Positions 44,022 to 52,755 of a stretch of DNA of 64,000 nt are shown one piece after another. Under the pieces are notes generated by a model, which did not search any database, had not been told where the DNA came from, and worked only from the letters and a program-made list of their open reading frames with translations. The DNA is from an uncultured Prevotellaceae bacterium (GTDB lineage Bacteria; Bacteroidota; Bacteroidia; Bacteroidales; Bacteroidaceae). How positions within the stretch are numbered: the first letter of the stretch is position 1; every line of letters begins with the position of its first letter. The stretch covers positions 108,211 through 172,210 of the forward strand of contig CACZIT010000003.1 of the NCBI GenBank assembly GCA_902781315.1, in the 5' to 3' direction. Position numbers and translations under genes: made by a program.

Positions 44022-44387
44022 CTACACAATCTCTCTGCCGAACGGGGTGAGGGCGATGTGGGCGAGCTTGAAGTGCTGCTTGCCAAAGGGGATGCCGATG
44101 ATGGTGATGTAGAACAGGCAGCCGAAGAACACATGCGTGAGCCAGATCCAGATGCCGCCGACGAAGAACCACAGCACGTTCATGCCCGTGTTCAGACAGC
44201 CGCTGGTGGGCTTCTTCCTCACCTGCGAGCCAAAGGGCCACAGGGCCAGCAGGCCGAGCTTCAGCGATTGCAAACCAAAGGGGATGCCGATGATGGTAAC
44301 CATCATGGCGAGACTGGCGATGAGATACTCAATGGCGATTTCGATGCCGCCAAACACCAGCCAAATGATATTGCCTAATAACTTCAT
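44022..44387 (-). CDS. yccF: YccF-family inner-membrane protein
   Basis: From the ATG at 44,385-44,387 (MKLLGNIIWLVFGG) the protein has 121 residues and contains two copies of the YccF repeat, each ending in TIIGIPFG-x-Q-x-x-K-L (residues about 31-45 and 95-110). The longer frame upstream is unrelated. The function of YccF proteins is unknown. It is transcribed alone, between the outer-membrane lipoprotein gene and the ABC-F gene. Confidence 0.88.
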   Translation of the reverse strand: MKLLGNIIWLVFGGIEIAIEYLIASLAMMVTIIGIPFGLQSLKLGLLALWPFGSQVRKKPTSGCLNTGMNVLWFFVGGIWIWLTHVFFGCLFYITIIGIPFGKQHFKLAHIALTPFGREIV

Positions 44388-44453
44388 ATCTTTCAAACGT
44401 TTTTGGTTGTTTTTACTATTAGACTGAAAAACGAAAGAAAAAGTTGCAATGTA

Positions 44454-44518
44454 GGGACGCGACGTGTCGCATTGCTTGGCGGGAAGGCAAAGGCGACGAA
44501 CGCGACACGTCGCGTCCC
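44454..44518. repeat. Perfect 17-base inverted repeat with nested palindrome
   Basis: GGGACGCGACGTGTCGC (44,454-44,470) pairs with GCGACACGTCGCGTCCC (44,502-44,518) around 31 bases. Each arm is partly self-complementary (GCGACGTGTCGC). It lies just after the ABC-F stop and shares its core with the hairpin at 14,319-14,353. Confidence 0.85.
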
Positions 44519-44523
44519 AACTT

Positions 44524-46563
44524 TTATTGCAGCGCCTCCAGCTCCTCTGAGAGTTGCATCCAGCGGTCGTTCTCCTCGTCGAGCTGGCGCATGGTCTGTG
44601 CATACTCCTCGATGAGCTTCATGTCGGTGGCATGTTCGGGTTTCGAGAGGAGGGCATCCATCTCCTTGATGCGCGCCTCCATCTGGGCAATCTTCTCCTC
44701 GCAGGCTTTCACGGCCTTCTCGGCTCGCTTCACCTTCTTCTGCTGCTCCTTGCGCTCGGCGTAGGCCTCACCCCCAGCCCCACCTGAAGCCCCACCCCGT
44801 CCCTCCCGGGGGGAGGGTGACTGCTGCGGCGTAGCATTTGCTGGCGACTGCGGATTGCTCATAGCCAGACGCTCATCGATGGTCATGGCAGTATTTTCCC
44901 TCCCCTTTTGGAGAGAGCCGTGGTGGCCCTCACCCCTTCCCTTTAGGGAGGGGGATGGGGGTAGGCTTCCTCTCAGCCAGTCGTAGATACCGCCGAGATG
45001 CTCGCGCACGCGACCGCCGCCAAACTCGTAGACCTTCGTGACGAGGCCGTCGAGGAACTCGCGGTCGTGGGAGACGATGATGGCTGTGCCGTCGAAGGCG
45101 CGGATGGCTTCCTTCAGCACGTCCTTCGACTGCATGTCGAGGTGGTTCGTGGGCTCGTCGAGAATCAGCAGATTGACGGGTTCCAGCAGCAGACGAATCA
45201 TGGCCAGACGGCTGCGCTCGCCGCCCGAGAGCACCTTCACCTTCTTCTCCGATTCCTCGCCGCCAAACATGAAGGCACCAAGAATGTCGTTGATGCGCAG
45301 ACGGATTTCACCACGTGCCACGTAATCGATGGTCTGATGAACGGTCAAAGACTCATCGAGCAGCTGGGCCTGGTTCTGGGCGAAGTAGCCTATCTGCACG
45401 TTGTGGCCAATGGTCAGCTTGCCGTCGAAGGGTATCTCGCCCATGATGCACTTCACAAGCGTCGACTTACCTTCGCCGTTCTTGCCCACGAAGGCCACCT
45501 TCTCTCCGCGCTTCAGGATGAAATTCACGTCGGAGAACACCTGATGCTCGCCGTATGCCTTGCCCACATCTTCACAAATCACGGGATAGTCGCCACTTCG
45601 CAGGCAGGGCGGAAACTTCAGATGCAACGCCGAGTTGTCGACCTCGTCCACCTCGATGGGCACTATTTTCTCCAGCTGGCGAATCTTCTGCTGCACCTGC
45701 ACGGCTTTCGTGGCCTGGTAGCGGAAACGGTTGATGAACTCGCGCGCCTCCTGAATCTCGCGCTGCTGGTTTTCGTAGGCCCGCAACTGCTGCTCGCGTC
45801 GCTCTTTTCTGAGTACGACATACTCGTTGTATTTCACCCGGTAGTCAATGATTTGTCCGCAGGAGATTTCCAGCGTACGATTGGTGACATTATTGATGAA
45901 AGCGCGGTCATGACTCACGAGCACCACAGCCGACGCGCTCTGTGCTAAAAATTGCTCCAGCCACTGGATAGACTCGATGTCGAGATGGTTGGTAGGCTCG
46001 TCGAGCAGCAGCACGTCGGGACGGCGCAACAGAATCTTCGCCAGCTCGATGCGCATGCGCCAACCGCCGGAGAACTCGCTGGTGGGGCGGTCGAAGTCGG
46101 TGCGCAGGAATCCCAGGCCCAGCAGCGTGCGCTCCATCTCGGCCTCATAGCCTTCGCCGCCGAGCATCAGGTAGCGCTCGTGCTCCTGCGTGAACCGCTC
46201 CACGAGTCGCATGTAGTCGTCGCTCTCGTAGTCGGTGCGCTCGCCCAGTTCGCGCTCCATGCGCTCCACGCGCTCCTTCAGCCGCGTTGTGTCGCTGAAG
46301 GCCTTGCGGGCTTCTTCCTTCACGGTGGTATCGTCTGCCAGCCGCATCACCTGCGGCAGATAGCCTATCGTGGTGTCGTTCGGAATGTTGACCGTGCCGC
46401 TCGTGGCCTGCTGCTGGCCACACAGAATCTTCAGCAGCGTCGACTTGCCCGCGCCGTTCTTGCCCACGAGGGCAATGCGGTCGCGATCGTTGACAACGAA
46501 ACTTGCCTCGCTGAACAGCGGCTTCACGCCAAACTCCACCTTTAAGTTTTCAACTGATATCAT
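44524..46563 (-). CDS. ABC-F family ATPase with two in-frame palindromic inserts
   Basis: The 679-residue protein has two ABC domains. The first has Walker A GKNGAGKST (about 35-43) and signature FSGGWRMR with LLLDEPTNHLD. The second has GKNGEGKST and LSGGERSRLAM. ABC-F proteins act on the ribosome (translation rescue, antibiotic protection). In the linker before the C-terminal coiled coil there are two Pro/Gly/Arg-rich inserts (SLPPSPSLKGRGEG and SPSPREGRGGASGG), which are translations of palindromic elements at 44,896-44,972 and 44,767-44,820. The promoter is at 46,585-46,617. Confidence 0.92.
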   Translation of the reverse strand: MISVENLKVEFGVKPLFSEASFVVNDRDRIALVGKNGAGKSTLLKILCGQQQATSGTVNIPNDTTIGYLPQVMRLADDTTVKEEARKAFSDTTRLKERVERMERELGERTDYESDDYMRLVERFTQEHERYLMLGGEGYEAEMERTLLGLGFLRTDFDRPTSEFSGGWRMRIELAKILLRRPDVLLLDEPTNHLDIESIQWLEQFLAQSASAVVLVSHDRAFINNVTNRTLEISCGQIIDYRVKYNEYVVLRKERREQQLRAYENQQREIQEAREFINRFRYQATKAVQVQQKIRQLEKIVPIEVDEVDNSALHLKFPPCLRSGDYPVICEDVGKAYGEHQVFSDVNFILKRGEKVAFVGKNGEGKSTLVKCIMGEIPFDGKLTIGHNVQIGYFAQNQAQLLDESLTVHQTIDYVARGEIRLRINDILGAFMFGGEESEKKVKVLSGGERSRLAMIRLLLEPVNLLILDEPTNHLDMQSKDVLKEAIRAFDGTAIIVSHDREFLDGLVTKVYEFGGGRVREHLGGIYDWLRGSLPPSPSLKGRGEGHHGSLQKGRENTAMTIDERLAMSNPQSPANATPQQSPSPREGRGGASGGAGGEAYAERKEQQKKVKRAEKAVKACEEKIAQMEARIKEMDALLSKPEHATDMKLIEEYAQTMRQLDEENDRWMQLSEELEALQ
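44767..44820. repeat. Palindromic GC-rich element in the ABC-F gene, copy 1
   Basis: GTCCCTCCCGGGGGGAGGGTG forms the central hairpin and is flanked by CCCCAGCCCCACC. It is translated in frame as SPSPREGRGGASGGAGG in the linker after the second ATPase domain. Confidence 0.75.
44896..44972. repeat. Palindromic GC-rich element in the ABC-F gene, copy 2
   Basis: CCCTCCCCTTTTGGAGAG at one end and CCCCTTCCCTTTAGGGAGGGGG with GGGGGTAGG at the other enclose a short core. It is translated in frame as PPSPSLKGRGEG followed by HHGSLQKGRE. Confidence 0.75.
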
Positions 46564-46584
46564 TGGGATTTATGAATTTTGCTG

Positions 46585-46617
46585 CAAAATTACAAAAAAA
46601 AGAGAAAAAAGCACAAA
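46585..46617 (-). promoter_or_regulatory. Promoter of the ABC-F gene
   Basis: On the minus strand TTTG (46,614-46,617), 21 bases, then TAATTTTG (46,585-46,592). It lies 22 bases before the start codon. Confidence 0.8.
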
Positions 46618-46632
46618 ATCTTAATTCGATAA

Positions 46633-46663
46633 TTTGCGAATCGGATATTTTTCGCTACCTTTG
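46633..46663 (+). promoter_or_regulatory. Intact promoter of the decayed HigBA locus
   Basis: TTTG (46,633-46,636), 19 bases, then TACCTTTG (46,656-46,663). The toxin coding sequence that should follow has lost its first part. Confidence 0.8.
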
Positions 46664-46671
46664 CAGCATAG

Positions 46672-46869
46672 AAAGCCGTCAAGTTTCTGATACATGCCAA
46701 GCGGTTAGAGGACTTGTATCCATTTAGGGCATTACATTTAGAAGCTCTTCAAGGCGACAAGAAAGGGCGTTACACTATTCGGGCCAACGATCAGTATCGG
46801 GTGGAATTTACCGTTTCATCGAATGATACCGAGCCCATTGTGACGATTTGTAACATATTGGATGTCTAA
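46672..46869 (+). pseudogene. higB: HigB-type toxin gene missing its 5' part
   Basis: A frame without a start codon, bounded by a TAG at 46,669-46,671, encodes KRLEDLYPFRALHLEALQGD, KKGRYTIRANDQYRVEFTV and VTICNILDV. This is the C-terminal two thirds of a HigB/RelE-like mRNA interferase. About 30 N-terminal residues are missing, and the break falls right after the promoter, pointing to a small deletion. The antitoxin gene follows after 9 bases. Confidence 0.8.
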
Positions 46870-46878
46870 TCATTATAA

Positions 46879-47220
46879 ATGACGAAAATGAATAAAAACG
46901 CAACACATACTGCAAACGGCATGTTCTCCTCAGAACTGATTCATCCAGGTGAAATAATCAAGGATGAAATCATGGCGCGTGGCCTTACACAAAAGGAATT
47001 GGCTCACCAGATGGGTGTGTCATACACGGTGTTCAACGAAATTCTCAACGGCAAGCGCCCTGTGACAACAGAATGCGCCCTGCTGCTTGAGGCAGCACTC
47101 GGCACTGATGCAAATATTTGGATGAGCTTACAGACAGATTACAACCTACAGAAAGCCAGACAGGACAAATCATTCATGAAGCGGCTGGAGAATGTTCGCC
47201 GCATCGCTGCAATCCTATAG
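46879..47220 (+). CDS. higA: HigA-family antitoxin (XRE helix-turn-helix)
   Basis: The 113-residue protein has the HigA signature IHPGEIIKDEIMARGLTQKE with LAHQMGVSYTVFNEILNGKR (helix-turn-helix about residues 28-65) and the conserved ALGTDANIWMSLQTDYNL. It normally binds HigB and represses its own promoter. Here the toxin is truncated, so this is probably an orphan antitoxin that may still act as a regulator. An ATG nine bases further in (MNKNATHT) is an alternative start. It is followed after 9 bases by trmD, so it may now control that gene's transcription. Confidence 0.9.
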   Translation: MTKMNKNATHTANGMFSSELIHPGEIIKDEIMARGLTQKELAHQMGVSYTVFNEILNGKRPVTTECALLLEAALGTDANIWMSLQTDYNLQKARQDKSFMKRLENVRRIAAIL

Positions 47221-47229
47221 TTTACTGAC

Positions 47230-47949
47230 ATGAGAATAGATATCATTACCGTATTGCCCGAGATGCTGGAGGGATTCGTTCACGAAAGCATCCTGGCACG
47301 GGCAGAGAAGAAAGGACTGGCAGAGATTCATCTGCACAACCTCAGAGACTACACGCTCGACAAGTGGCGGCGCGTGGACGACTATCCCTACGGCGGCTTT
47401 GCCGGTATGGTGATGCAGTGCGAGCCCATCGACCGCTGCATCTCGGCGCTGAAGGCTGAAAGGGACTACGACGAAGTGATCTTCACGTCGCCCGACGGCG
47501 AGCAGTTCAACCAGCACGTGGCTAACGAGCTGTCGCTGCTCGAGAACATTATTATATTATGTGGCCACTACAAGGGCATCGACCACCGCATTCGCGAGCA
47601 CCTCATCACGCGCGAAATCAGCATTGGCGACTACGTGCTGACGGGTGGCGAACTGGCTGCCGCAATCATGGCCGACGCCATCGTGCGTGTGGTGCCGGGC
47701 GTCATCGGCGACGAGCAGAGCGCACTGAGCGACTGCTTCCAGGACGACATGCTCTCGGCTCCCATCTACACGCGCCCTGCCGACTACAAAGGCTGGAAGG
47801 TGCCCGAAATACTGCTCTCGGGCAACGAGGCGAAAATCAAGCAGTGGGAGTTCGACCAGGCCATGGAGCGCACGAAAAGGTTGAGGCCCGACCTGCTGGA
47901 ACAAGGTAACAAAGTAACAAAGTATCAAGGTAACAAAAAGAAACAATGA
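47230..47949 (+). CDS. trmD: tRNA (guanine37-N1)-methyltransferase
   Basis: The 239-residue protein is TrmD, starting [16 protein letters not shown], with GGFAGMVMQ, the knot segment [12 protein letters not shown] and [14 protein letters not shown]. It methylates G37 of tRNAs using AdoMet to prevent frameshifting. The C-terminus ends with an atypical tail ([15 protein letters not shown]) encoded by a GGTAACAAAGTAACAAAGTA-type tandem repeat, so the last residues were probably added by repeat growth. The stop overlaps the following gene by 4 bases. Confidence 0.96.
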   Translation: MRIDIITVLPEMLEGFVHESILARAEKKGLAEIHLHNLRDYTLDKWRRVDDYPYGGFAGMVMQCEPIDRCISALKAERDYDEVIFTSPDGEQFNQHVANELSLLENIIILCGHYKGIDHRIREHLITREISIGDYVLTGGELAAAIMADAIVRVVPGVIGDEQSALSDCFQDDMLSAPIYTRPADYKGWKVPEILLSGNEAKIKQWEFDQAMERTKRLRPDLLEQGNKVTKYQGNKKKQ

Positions 47950-48479
47950 AGAAACTGATTGCAAAACCACAACTGGCATTCGGCGAGGCCGTGAAGCTCG
48001 CCTTCAGCAGACTGACACAGATGAGTGGCCGTTCGCGCCGCTCAGAGTTCTGGTGGTTCATGCTGGTGTACGTCGTCATCTACTGGGTGCTGGGCACCAT
48101 CGTCCCGCTCGTGCTGCCGCCCATGGCCGCTGAGATTGGCGTGGGCGCCATCATGCTCCTGGCCTTGCCCGCAACGGCCCGCCGACTGCACGACACGGGC
48201 CACAGCGAGTGGTGGGTCATCGTGAGCTGGGCACTGAACATCGTGCTGAGCATCTACCTGGTGCAGTGCGGCTTCATTGACGAGCTGCAGAGCGTCAATG
48301 CCGACCCCATGAAGGCAGTATCCAAGCTGAGCATGCCCGTCATGGGCATAGGCGGTCTGGTGCTGGCCGTCACGTCGTTCGCCACGTTCATCTTCTGCCT
48401 CATCGACAGCAATCCGCAGGCCAACAAGTATGGCCAATCGCCGAAGTACGAAGTGGTGGAAGAGAACGACGCTCTTTAG
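47946..48479 (+). CDS. DUF805 membrane protein
   Basis: The 177-residue protein matches DUF805: near the start [20 protein letters not shown], then the family motif [13 protein letters not shown]. There are four hydrophobic segments. The ATG overlaps the trmD stop (ATGA), so it is translated by coupling. Its function is unknown. A hairpin pair at 48,527-48,587 ends the transcript. Confidence 0.88.
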   Translation: MKKLIAKPQLAFGEAVKLAFSRLTQMSGRSRRSEFWWFMLVYVVIYWVLGTIVPLVLPPMAAEIGVGAIMLLALPATARRLHDTGHSEWWVIVSWALNIVLSIYLVQCGFIDELQSVNADPMKAVSKLSMPVMGIGGLVLAVTSFATFIFCLIDSNPQANKYGQSPKYEVVEENDAL

Positions 48480-48480
48480 C

Positions 48481-48587
48481 AGGAAAACAACTTGATTTGC
48501 CGAGGGAAACAACTTGATTTGCTGCGCAAAACAACTGAATTTGCTGAGGAAAATAACTTATTCTCGTCAGCAAATTCAGTTGTTTTG
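48481..48587. repeat. Three imperfect direct repeats plus a 21-base perfect hairpin
   Basis: Copies of GGAAACAACTTGATTTGC occur at about 48,482, 48,505 and 48,525. CAAAACAACTGAATTTGCTGA (48,527-48,547) then pairs exactly with 48,567-48,587. The hairpin lies between two convergent genes and should work as a terminator, although the repeat structure is unusual for one. Confidence 0.8.
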
Positions 48588-48601
48588 TTGTCAGGAAACT
48601 A

Positions 48602-49447
48602 TCACTTGTGCTCACGGCAGAAGCGGTCGCCGAGGCTGTAGCCTTCGTCATAGAGGCGCTGCAGCTTCTGCACGTCTTTTTCTATGCGGTCTACCTCCAG
48701 CGGACGCTCAGGCCGGATGCAGGCCACGCGGCCCTCGCTTTCGAGGTGCTCGACGAGTTCAAGCTGGCGGTTGTAGGCCTCCAGACGGCGGCTCAGCGCC
48801 ACGCGCAAGCGCGGATAGTCGCGATAGATGAAATGAGGTAACTTGCGGTCGTGGCCCGTCTTGCGATAGCCGCGGTTGCGGGTGAGGATGACGACGTTGC
48901 GCTCGTAGCCCTGACTGATGGCTCGCTCCACGGGAATAGAGTCAACGATGCCTCCGTCGAGCATCGGTTTGCCGTCGACCTGCACGATTTTGCTGACGTA
49001 GGGCAGCGAGCTCGATGCCTGCACGATGTCGAGCGCACGCTTCGGGTCATGGCGTTCCGAGAGATATTCGGCCTGCCCCGTCTGGCAATTGGTGACAACC
49101 ATTTCGTAGACCGTTGGACTATGGAAAAACGTGTCGAAGTCGAAGGGGAACAACTCGTTGGGCAGGCGGTCATAGAGCAGGTCGGGATCGAAGATGCAGC
49201 CTTTTGTCAGCAGGTTGCGCAAGCTGATGTAGTCGTATTTCTCCATCATGTCGATGTTCGAATAGCGCGCGCGTCCGGGCTGTCGGCTGACGTACGACAT
49301 GCCGTTGCAGGCGCCTGCCGACACCGCCACGATGTAGGGAAACTCCACGCCATGCTTCATGAAGGCATCGAGCACCCCGCTCGTGAAGACGCCGCGCATG
49401 CCGCCCCCTTCGAGTACCAGACCTGTTTTGTTATCAATCTTCATCAT
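48602..49447 (-). CDS. Patatin-like phospholipase (RssA type)
   Basis: From the ATG at 49,445-49,447 (MMKIDNKTGLVLEGGG) it has 281 residues. The longer frame upstream covers the promoter. It has the oxyanion loop GGGMRGVFTSGVLDAF, the nucleophile elbow AVSAGACNG (the first Gly of G-x-S-x-G is Ala) and DGGIVDS with the catalytic Asp. Such enzymes hydrolyse lipids at the cytoplasmic side of the membrane. It converges with DUF805. Confidence 0.9.
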   Translation of the reverse strand: MMKIDNKTGLVLEGGGMRGVFTSGVLDAFMKHGVEFPYIVAVSAGACNGMSYVSRQPGRARYSNIDMMEKYDYISLRNLLTKGCIFDPDLLYDRLPNELFPFDFDTFFHSPTVYEMVVTNCQTGQAEYLSERHDPKRALDIVQASSSLPYVSKIVQVDGKPMLDGGIVDSIPVERAISQGYERNVVILTRNRGYRKTGHDRKLPHFIYRDYPRLRVALSRRLEAYNRQLELVEHLESEGRVACIRPERPLEVDRIEKDVQKLQRLYDEGYSLGDRFCREHK

Positions 49448-49471
49448 CCTGATATAGGAAAAATTTGGCTG

Positions 49472-49479
49472 CAAAGATA
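49472..49479 (-). promoter_or_regulatory. Promoter -7 box of the patatin gene
   Basis: The minus strand reads TATCTTTG (TAnnTTTG), 25 bases upstream of the start. The -33 region overlaps the terminator of the preceding gene. Confidence 0.7.
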
Positions 49480-49482
49480 ATA

Positions 49483-49520
49483 AAAAAGCGAACACTGACG
49501 AAAGAAACTGCCCGCTTTTT
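49483..49520 (-). terminator. Terminator of the ECF sigma/TonB pair
   Basis: On the minus strand AAAAAGCG pairs with CGCTTTTT (arms at 49,513-49,520 and 49,483-49,490), and TTATTATC follows. Confidence 0.55.
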
Positions 49521-49611
49521 ATTGGGAAAAAGACTCTCCCGTTCTTTTTTCGGACAAAGATTTGGAAAAACAAAGCATGTTGGCAAACATGCCCACCATC
49601 AAAGCAAGTGG

Positions 49612-50703
49612 TTATCGAATCCGTACTCCTCCTTGCCGGGGAACAGGTTCTGGCAAGTTGAAGCGGAAGGGGATGTTATACTTCACATCGACAGGATTCC
49701 CCATCATAGTGCCTGGCTTCCAACGAGGCATGAGCCGGCTGACGCGCAACGCCTCAGTTTCGCACAGCCCGATGAGCACAGAATCCTTGCAGGCATTGCC
49801 GAGACTGTCCTTCAGCATGCATCTAATGGCCTTGAAGTCGCGAAGCAAGCCATCCTTTTGAACGACAAAACTGATGACTACGCGCCCATTGACGCCTTCG
49901 CGCAGAACGGGTTCCGGACAGACTACATTCGAAGCGATGAATGCCTTCAGCGAATCCTGACCACCTGGAAATTGCGGCATCACCTCGACAACGCTGAAGA
50001 CCTTTGTCCCCGCATCCGACACTTCATTCAGCCAGGCGTAGCGCCGCTCCCGGTCGGGTTTCAACGTAATGAGCACGACTCCATTCCTGACCCGCTCGCC
50101 ATAGGATGCCATGTACGGCTTGACAGACTCCGAATCTTTCAGCACCCGAATGCTGTCAATATCATCTGTGTTGAGGGCATCAAGACCTCCGGCTGGCAAA
50201 GCCTTTCCATTGACCATAATGAGCGGCTCACCGCTGCTACCACCCAATCCGCGAACTCGCAGCATCTGGGAAGGCGTCTCATCTTTGCTGGTCACGGCTT
50301 TCGCCAACATCGGTCTTTGCTCCTCAATAATGAAAGGCCCTGCGTCAGACGTATCAGGCATCGCCGCAGGCTGAACATGTGGGGGCGGAGTTGTCTCAAC
50401 AGCCAGCATCACCTTGCTTGAGGAGAAGGGGTTTGAAAGAATATTCGTAGCAACGAGCAGTCCGTAGGTTGCCACCAGCATGCCAACGAACACGGCAGCA
50501 GCACGGAAAAGCCGCAGGTGACGAGGGTGGTGGTTTGCCTGAGAATCGCCAAGCTGACGCGCTTCAAACTCGGTCCATGCAGCCTCAACATCAGGTTGCT
50601 GGTCGATATCGACCATCATCGCTTCTATTTGCTGTTCAGCATAGCGTTCCGGATGCTCCTGCATGTCGAAGAACACTTGCTTACTATTGTCTGTAGTTTT
50701 CAT
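49612..50703 (-). CDS. TonB-family protein with plug-like segment, partner of an ECF sigma factor
   Basis: The 363-residue protein has a cytoplasmic N-terminus of about 65 residues, one transmembrane helix (AAAVFVGMLVATYGLLVAT), and a segment like a TonB-receptor plug (PLIMVNGKALPAGGL, DDIDSIRVLKDSESVKPY, GVVLITLK, residues about 155-215). It ends with a TonB C-terminal domain (SVVEVMPQFPGG...GRVVISFVVQKDG, about 235-355). Its place right after an ECF sigma gene, with a 4-base overlap, suggests that the cytoplasmic part acts as an anti-sigma factor and the periplasmic part senses or energises an outer-membrane receptor. Confidence 0.8.
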   Translation of the reverse strand: MKTTDNSKQVFFDMQEHPERYAEQQIEAMMVDIDQQPDVEAAWTEFEARQLGDSQANHHPRHLRLFRAAAVFVGMLVATYGLLVATNILSNPFSSSKVMLAVETTPPPHVQPAAMPDTSDAGPFIIEEQRPMLAKAVTSKDETPSQMLRVRGLGGSSGEPLIMVNGKALPAGGLDALNTDDIDSIRVLKDSESVKPYMASYGERVRNGVVLITLKPDRERRYAWLNEVSDAGTKVFSVVEVMPQFPGGQDSLKAFIASNVVCPEPVLREGVNGRVVISFVVQKDGLLRDFKAIRCMLKDSLGNACKDSVLIGLCETEALRVSRLMPRWKPGTMMGNPVDVKYNIPFRFNLPEPVPRQGGVRIR

Positions 50704-51185
50704 TTTGCATTTTGGTTAAAATGGTTTCTGACTGTGATTAACAGACGCGACAGATTCTTCCACACCGCCACCTTGCTGATACCCTCGCTGGCGGCTATCT
50801 CTTCATAGCTGTAGCCATCGGCGAAGCGCAGATGGAAGATGCGCCGTTCGCGTTCCGACAGATGAGATTCGGCAAACTCGAAGATGTCAGCCAGCCGGTC
50901 GTCAGCATCGGTGTCGGTTGGGGGCCACGTTGCCCGGCTAAAAGATTCCATCTGCCTCACCACTTCTTGATGATGCAGACGGCTGAAGCACAGGTTGCGA
51001 ACGCTCGTCAGCAGATAGCGTTCTTCGCCTTGGGCCATCAGCAACACGTCGCCACTGAGCAGTTTTTCAAAGATTTCGCTGACCACATCCTTGCTCTCCT
51101 GCTCATCGTAGAGAATGGAACGCGCCACCCTGTACATTTTCGCGTAATGCTGCCGGAACAACCGTGCTATGTCTTTCTTCTCCAT
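50700..51185 (-). CDS. ECF sigma factor, Bacteroides-type
   Basis: The 161-residue protein has region 2 (RLFRQHYAKMYRVARSILYD, SKDVVSEIFEKLL) and region 4 (LSERERRIFHLRFADGYSYE, EIAASEGISKVAVWKNLSR). Its stop overlaps the start of the TonB/anti-sigma-like gene by 4 bases. Such pairs usually control an outer-membrane uptake system, but no target is adjacent here. Confidence 0.9.
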   Translation of the reverse strand: MEKKDIARLFRQHYAKMYRVARSILYDEQESKDVVSEIFEKLLSGDVLLMAQGEERYLLTSVRNLCFSRLHHQEVVRQMESFSRATWPPTDTDADDRLADIFEFAESHLSERERRIFHLRFADGYSYEEIAASEGISKVAVWKNLSRLLITVRNHFNQNAK

Positions 51186-51289
51186 TGCGTTCTGTTTTCT
51201 TCTAATACGAATCAGAGTCTGAAAAAACTAACCAAAGTGTACAAAAAAGTTGTTCAAACTAAATATCTTTAACTTCTTTAACGTCATTA

Positions 51290-51322
51290 TTTGTAATATA
51301 TTGCTTAAAATTGTTACCTTTG
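51290..51322 (+). promoter_or_regulatory. Promoter of the aminopeptidase P gene
   Basis: TTTG (51,290-51,293), 21 bases, then TACCTTTG (51,315-51,322). The start follows at 51,352. Confidence 0.85.
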
Positions 51323-51351
51323 TACCCAAATAGACCAAATGCAACTTCAAT

Positions 51352-52755
51352 ATGTTTAGCAAAGAAACTTACATACAGCGCCGCAATGAGCTCAAGAAGC
51401 TCGTCGGCGAGGGCGTAGTGGTGCTCTTCGGCAACAACGAGTCGCCCAACAACTACCCCAACAATGCCTACTATCCGTTCCGTCAGGACTCGTCGTTCCT
51501 GTATTACTTCGGACAACAGCGCGACGGACTGGTAGGCGTCATCGACATCGACAACGACCATGAATGCCTCATCGGCGACGACATCGACATCGAGAATATC
51601 GTGTGGTACGGCTCCGTGGAGAGCGTCAGCGATCTGGCTGCCCAGGTGGGCGTGGCGCAGTCGGCTCCGATGGCTCAGCTGAAGACCATCTGCGACGAGG
51701 CCCGCGCGAAAGGCCGCACCATCCACTTCCTGCCGCCCTACCGGCACGACATCAAGATTCAGATCATGGACCTGCTGGGCCTGCATCCTTCGGAGCAGAA
51801 GAAGGCAGCCTCGATGAAGCTCATTCAGGCCGTGGTGAAAATGCGCTCGGCCAAGACGCAGGAGGAAATTGAGGAACTGGAGCGCGCCGCCGAAATCGGC
51901 TACATGATGCACACGACGGCTATGCGCCTCATCAAGCCCGGCGTCACCGAGAAATACATCGCCGGACAGGTGGACGGCATCGCCCACAGCTATGGTGCTC
52001 AGGTGAGTTTCGCCACCATCTTCTCGCAGCACGGCGAGATTATGCACGGTGCTCCGTCGCTGCGCCCGCTGGAGGCCGGACGCCTGGCCCTGTGCGACTG
52101 CGGTGCCGAGACCGTCAACAACTACTGTTCCGACAATACCCGCACGATGCCCGTCAGCGGCCGCTACACGCAGCGCCAGCTCGACATCTATTCGATTGTC
52201 GAGGACTGCCACGACTTGGTTTTGAACGTTGCCAAGCCCGGCGTGAAGTACATGGACTGCCACTTCGCCGTATGCCGTCTGATGACCGACCGGCTGAAGG
52301 AGCTCGGCCTGATGAAAGGCGACACCGAGGAGGCTGTGCGCGCCGGCGCCCACGCCATGTTCCTGCCTCACGGACTGGGCCACATGATGGGCATGGACGT
52401 GCACGACATGGAGAACCTCGACCAAATCAACGTGGGCTTCGACGAGGAGACACGCCCCATCCTCGACCAGTTTGGCACCAACGCCCTGCGCATGGGGCGC
52501 CGTCTGGAGGAAGGCTTCGTCGTCACCGACGAGCCGGGCATCTACTTCATCCCTGACCTCATCGACGACTGGCGCAAGAGCGGCCACTGCAAGGAGTTCC
52601 TCTGCTTCGACGAAATCGAAAAGTATAAGGACTTCGGCGGCATCCGTATCGAGGACGACATCCTCATCACCAAGGACGGCTGCCGCTTCCTCGGCGAGAA
52701 GCGCATACCGTATCACCCGAAGGATGTGGAGGAGTTTATGGCAGTAGCCCCCTAA
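51352..52755 (+). CDS. pepP: Xaa-Pro aminopeptidase (M24B)
   Basis: The 467-residue enzyme removes N-terminal residues before proline. The metal ligands are present: Asp in LCDCGAETVNNYCSDNTRT (two Asp), His in PHGLGHMMG, Glu in VTDEPGIYF and Glu in GGIRIEDDIL. The N-terminal creatinase-like domain has SFLYYFGQQRDG. The last codons (Ala-Val-Ala-Pro then TAA) lie in the left end of a palindromic element, so the element now provides the stop. Confidence 0.95.
   Translation: MFSKETYIQRRNELKKLVGEGVVVLFGNNESPNNYPNNAYYPFRQDSSFLYYFGQQRDGLVGVIDIDNDHECLIGDDIDIENIVWYGSVESVSDLAAQVGVAQSAPMAQLKTICDEARAKGRTIHFLPPYRHDIKIQIMDLLGLHPSEQKKAASMKLIQAVVKMRSAKTQEEIEELERAAEIGYMMHTTAMRLIKPGVTEKYIAGQVDGIAHSYGAQVSFATIFSQHGEIMHGAPSLRPLEAGRLALCDCGAETVNNYCSDNTRTMPVSGRYTQRQLDIYSIVEDCHDLVLNVAKPGVKYMDCHFAVCRLMTDRLKELGLMKGDTEEAVRAGAHAMFLPHGLGHMMGMDVHDMENLDQINVGFDEETRPILDQFGTNALRMGRRLEEGFVVTDEPGIYFIPDLIDDWRKSGHCKEFLCFDEIEKYKDFGGIRIEDDILITKDGCRFLGEKRIPYHPKDVEEFMAVAP

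Noticed and set aside
51259-52716. Minus-strand open frame opposite aminopeptidase P
   Set aside because: The translation is a repetitive Val/Asp/His-rich shadow. The plus strand has all metal ligands and a perfect promoter.
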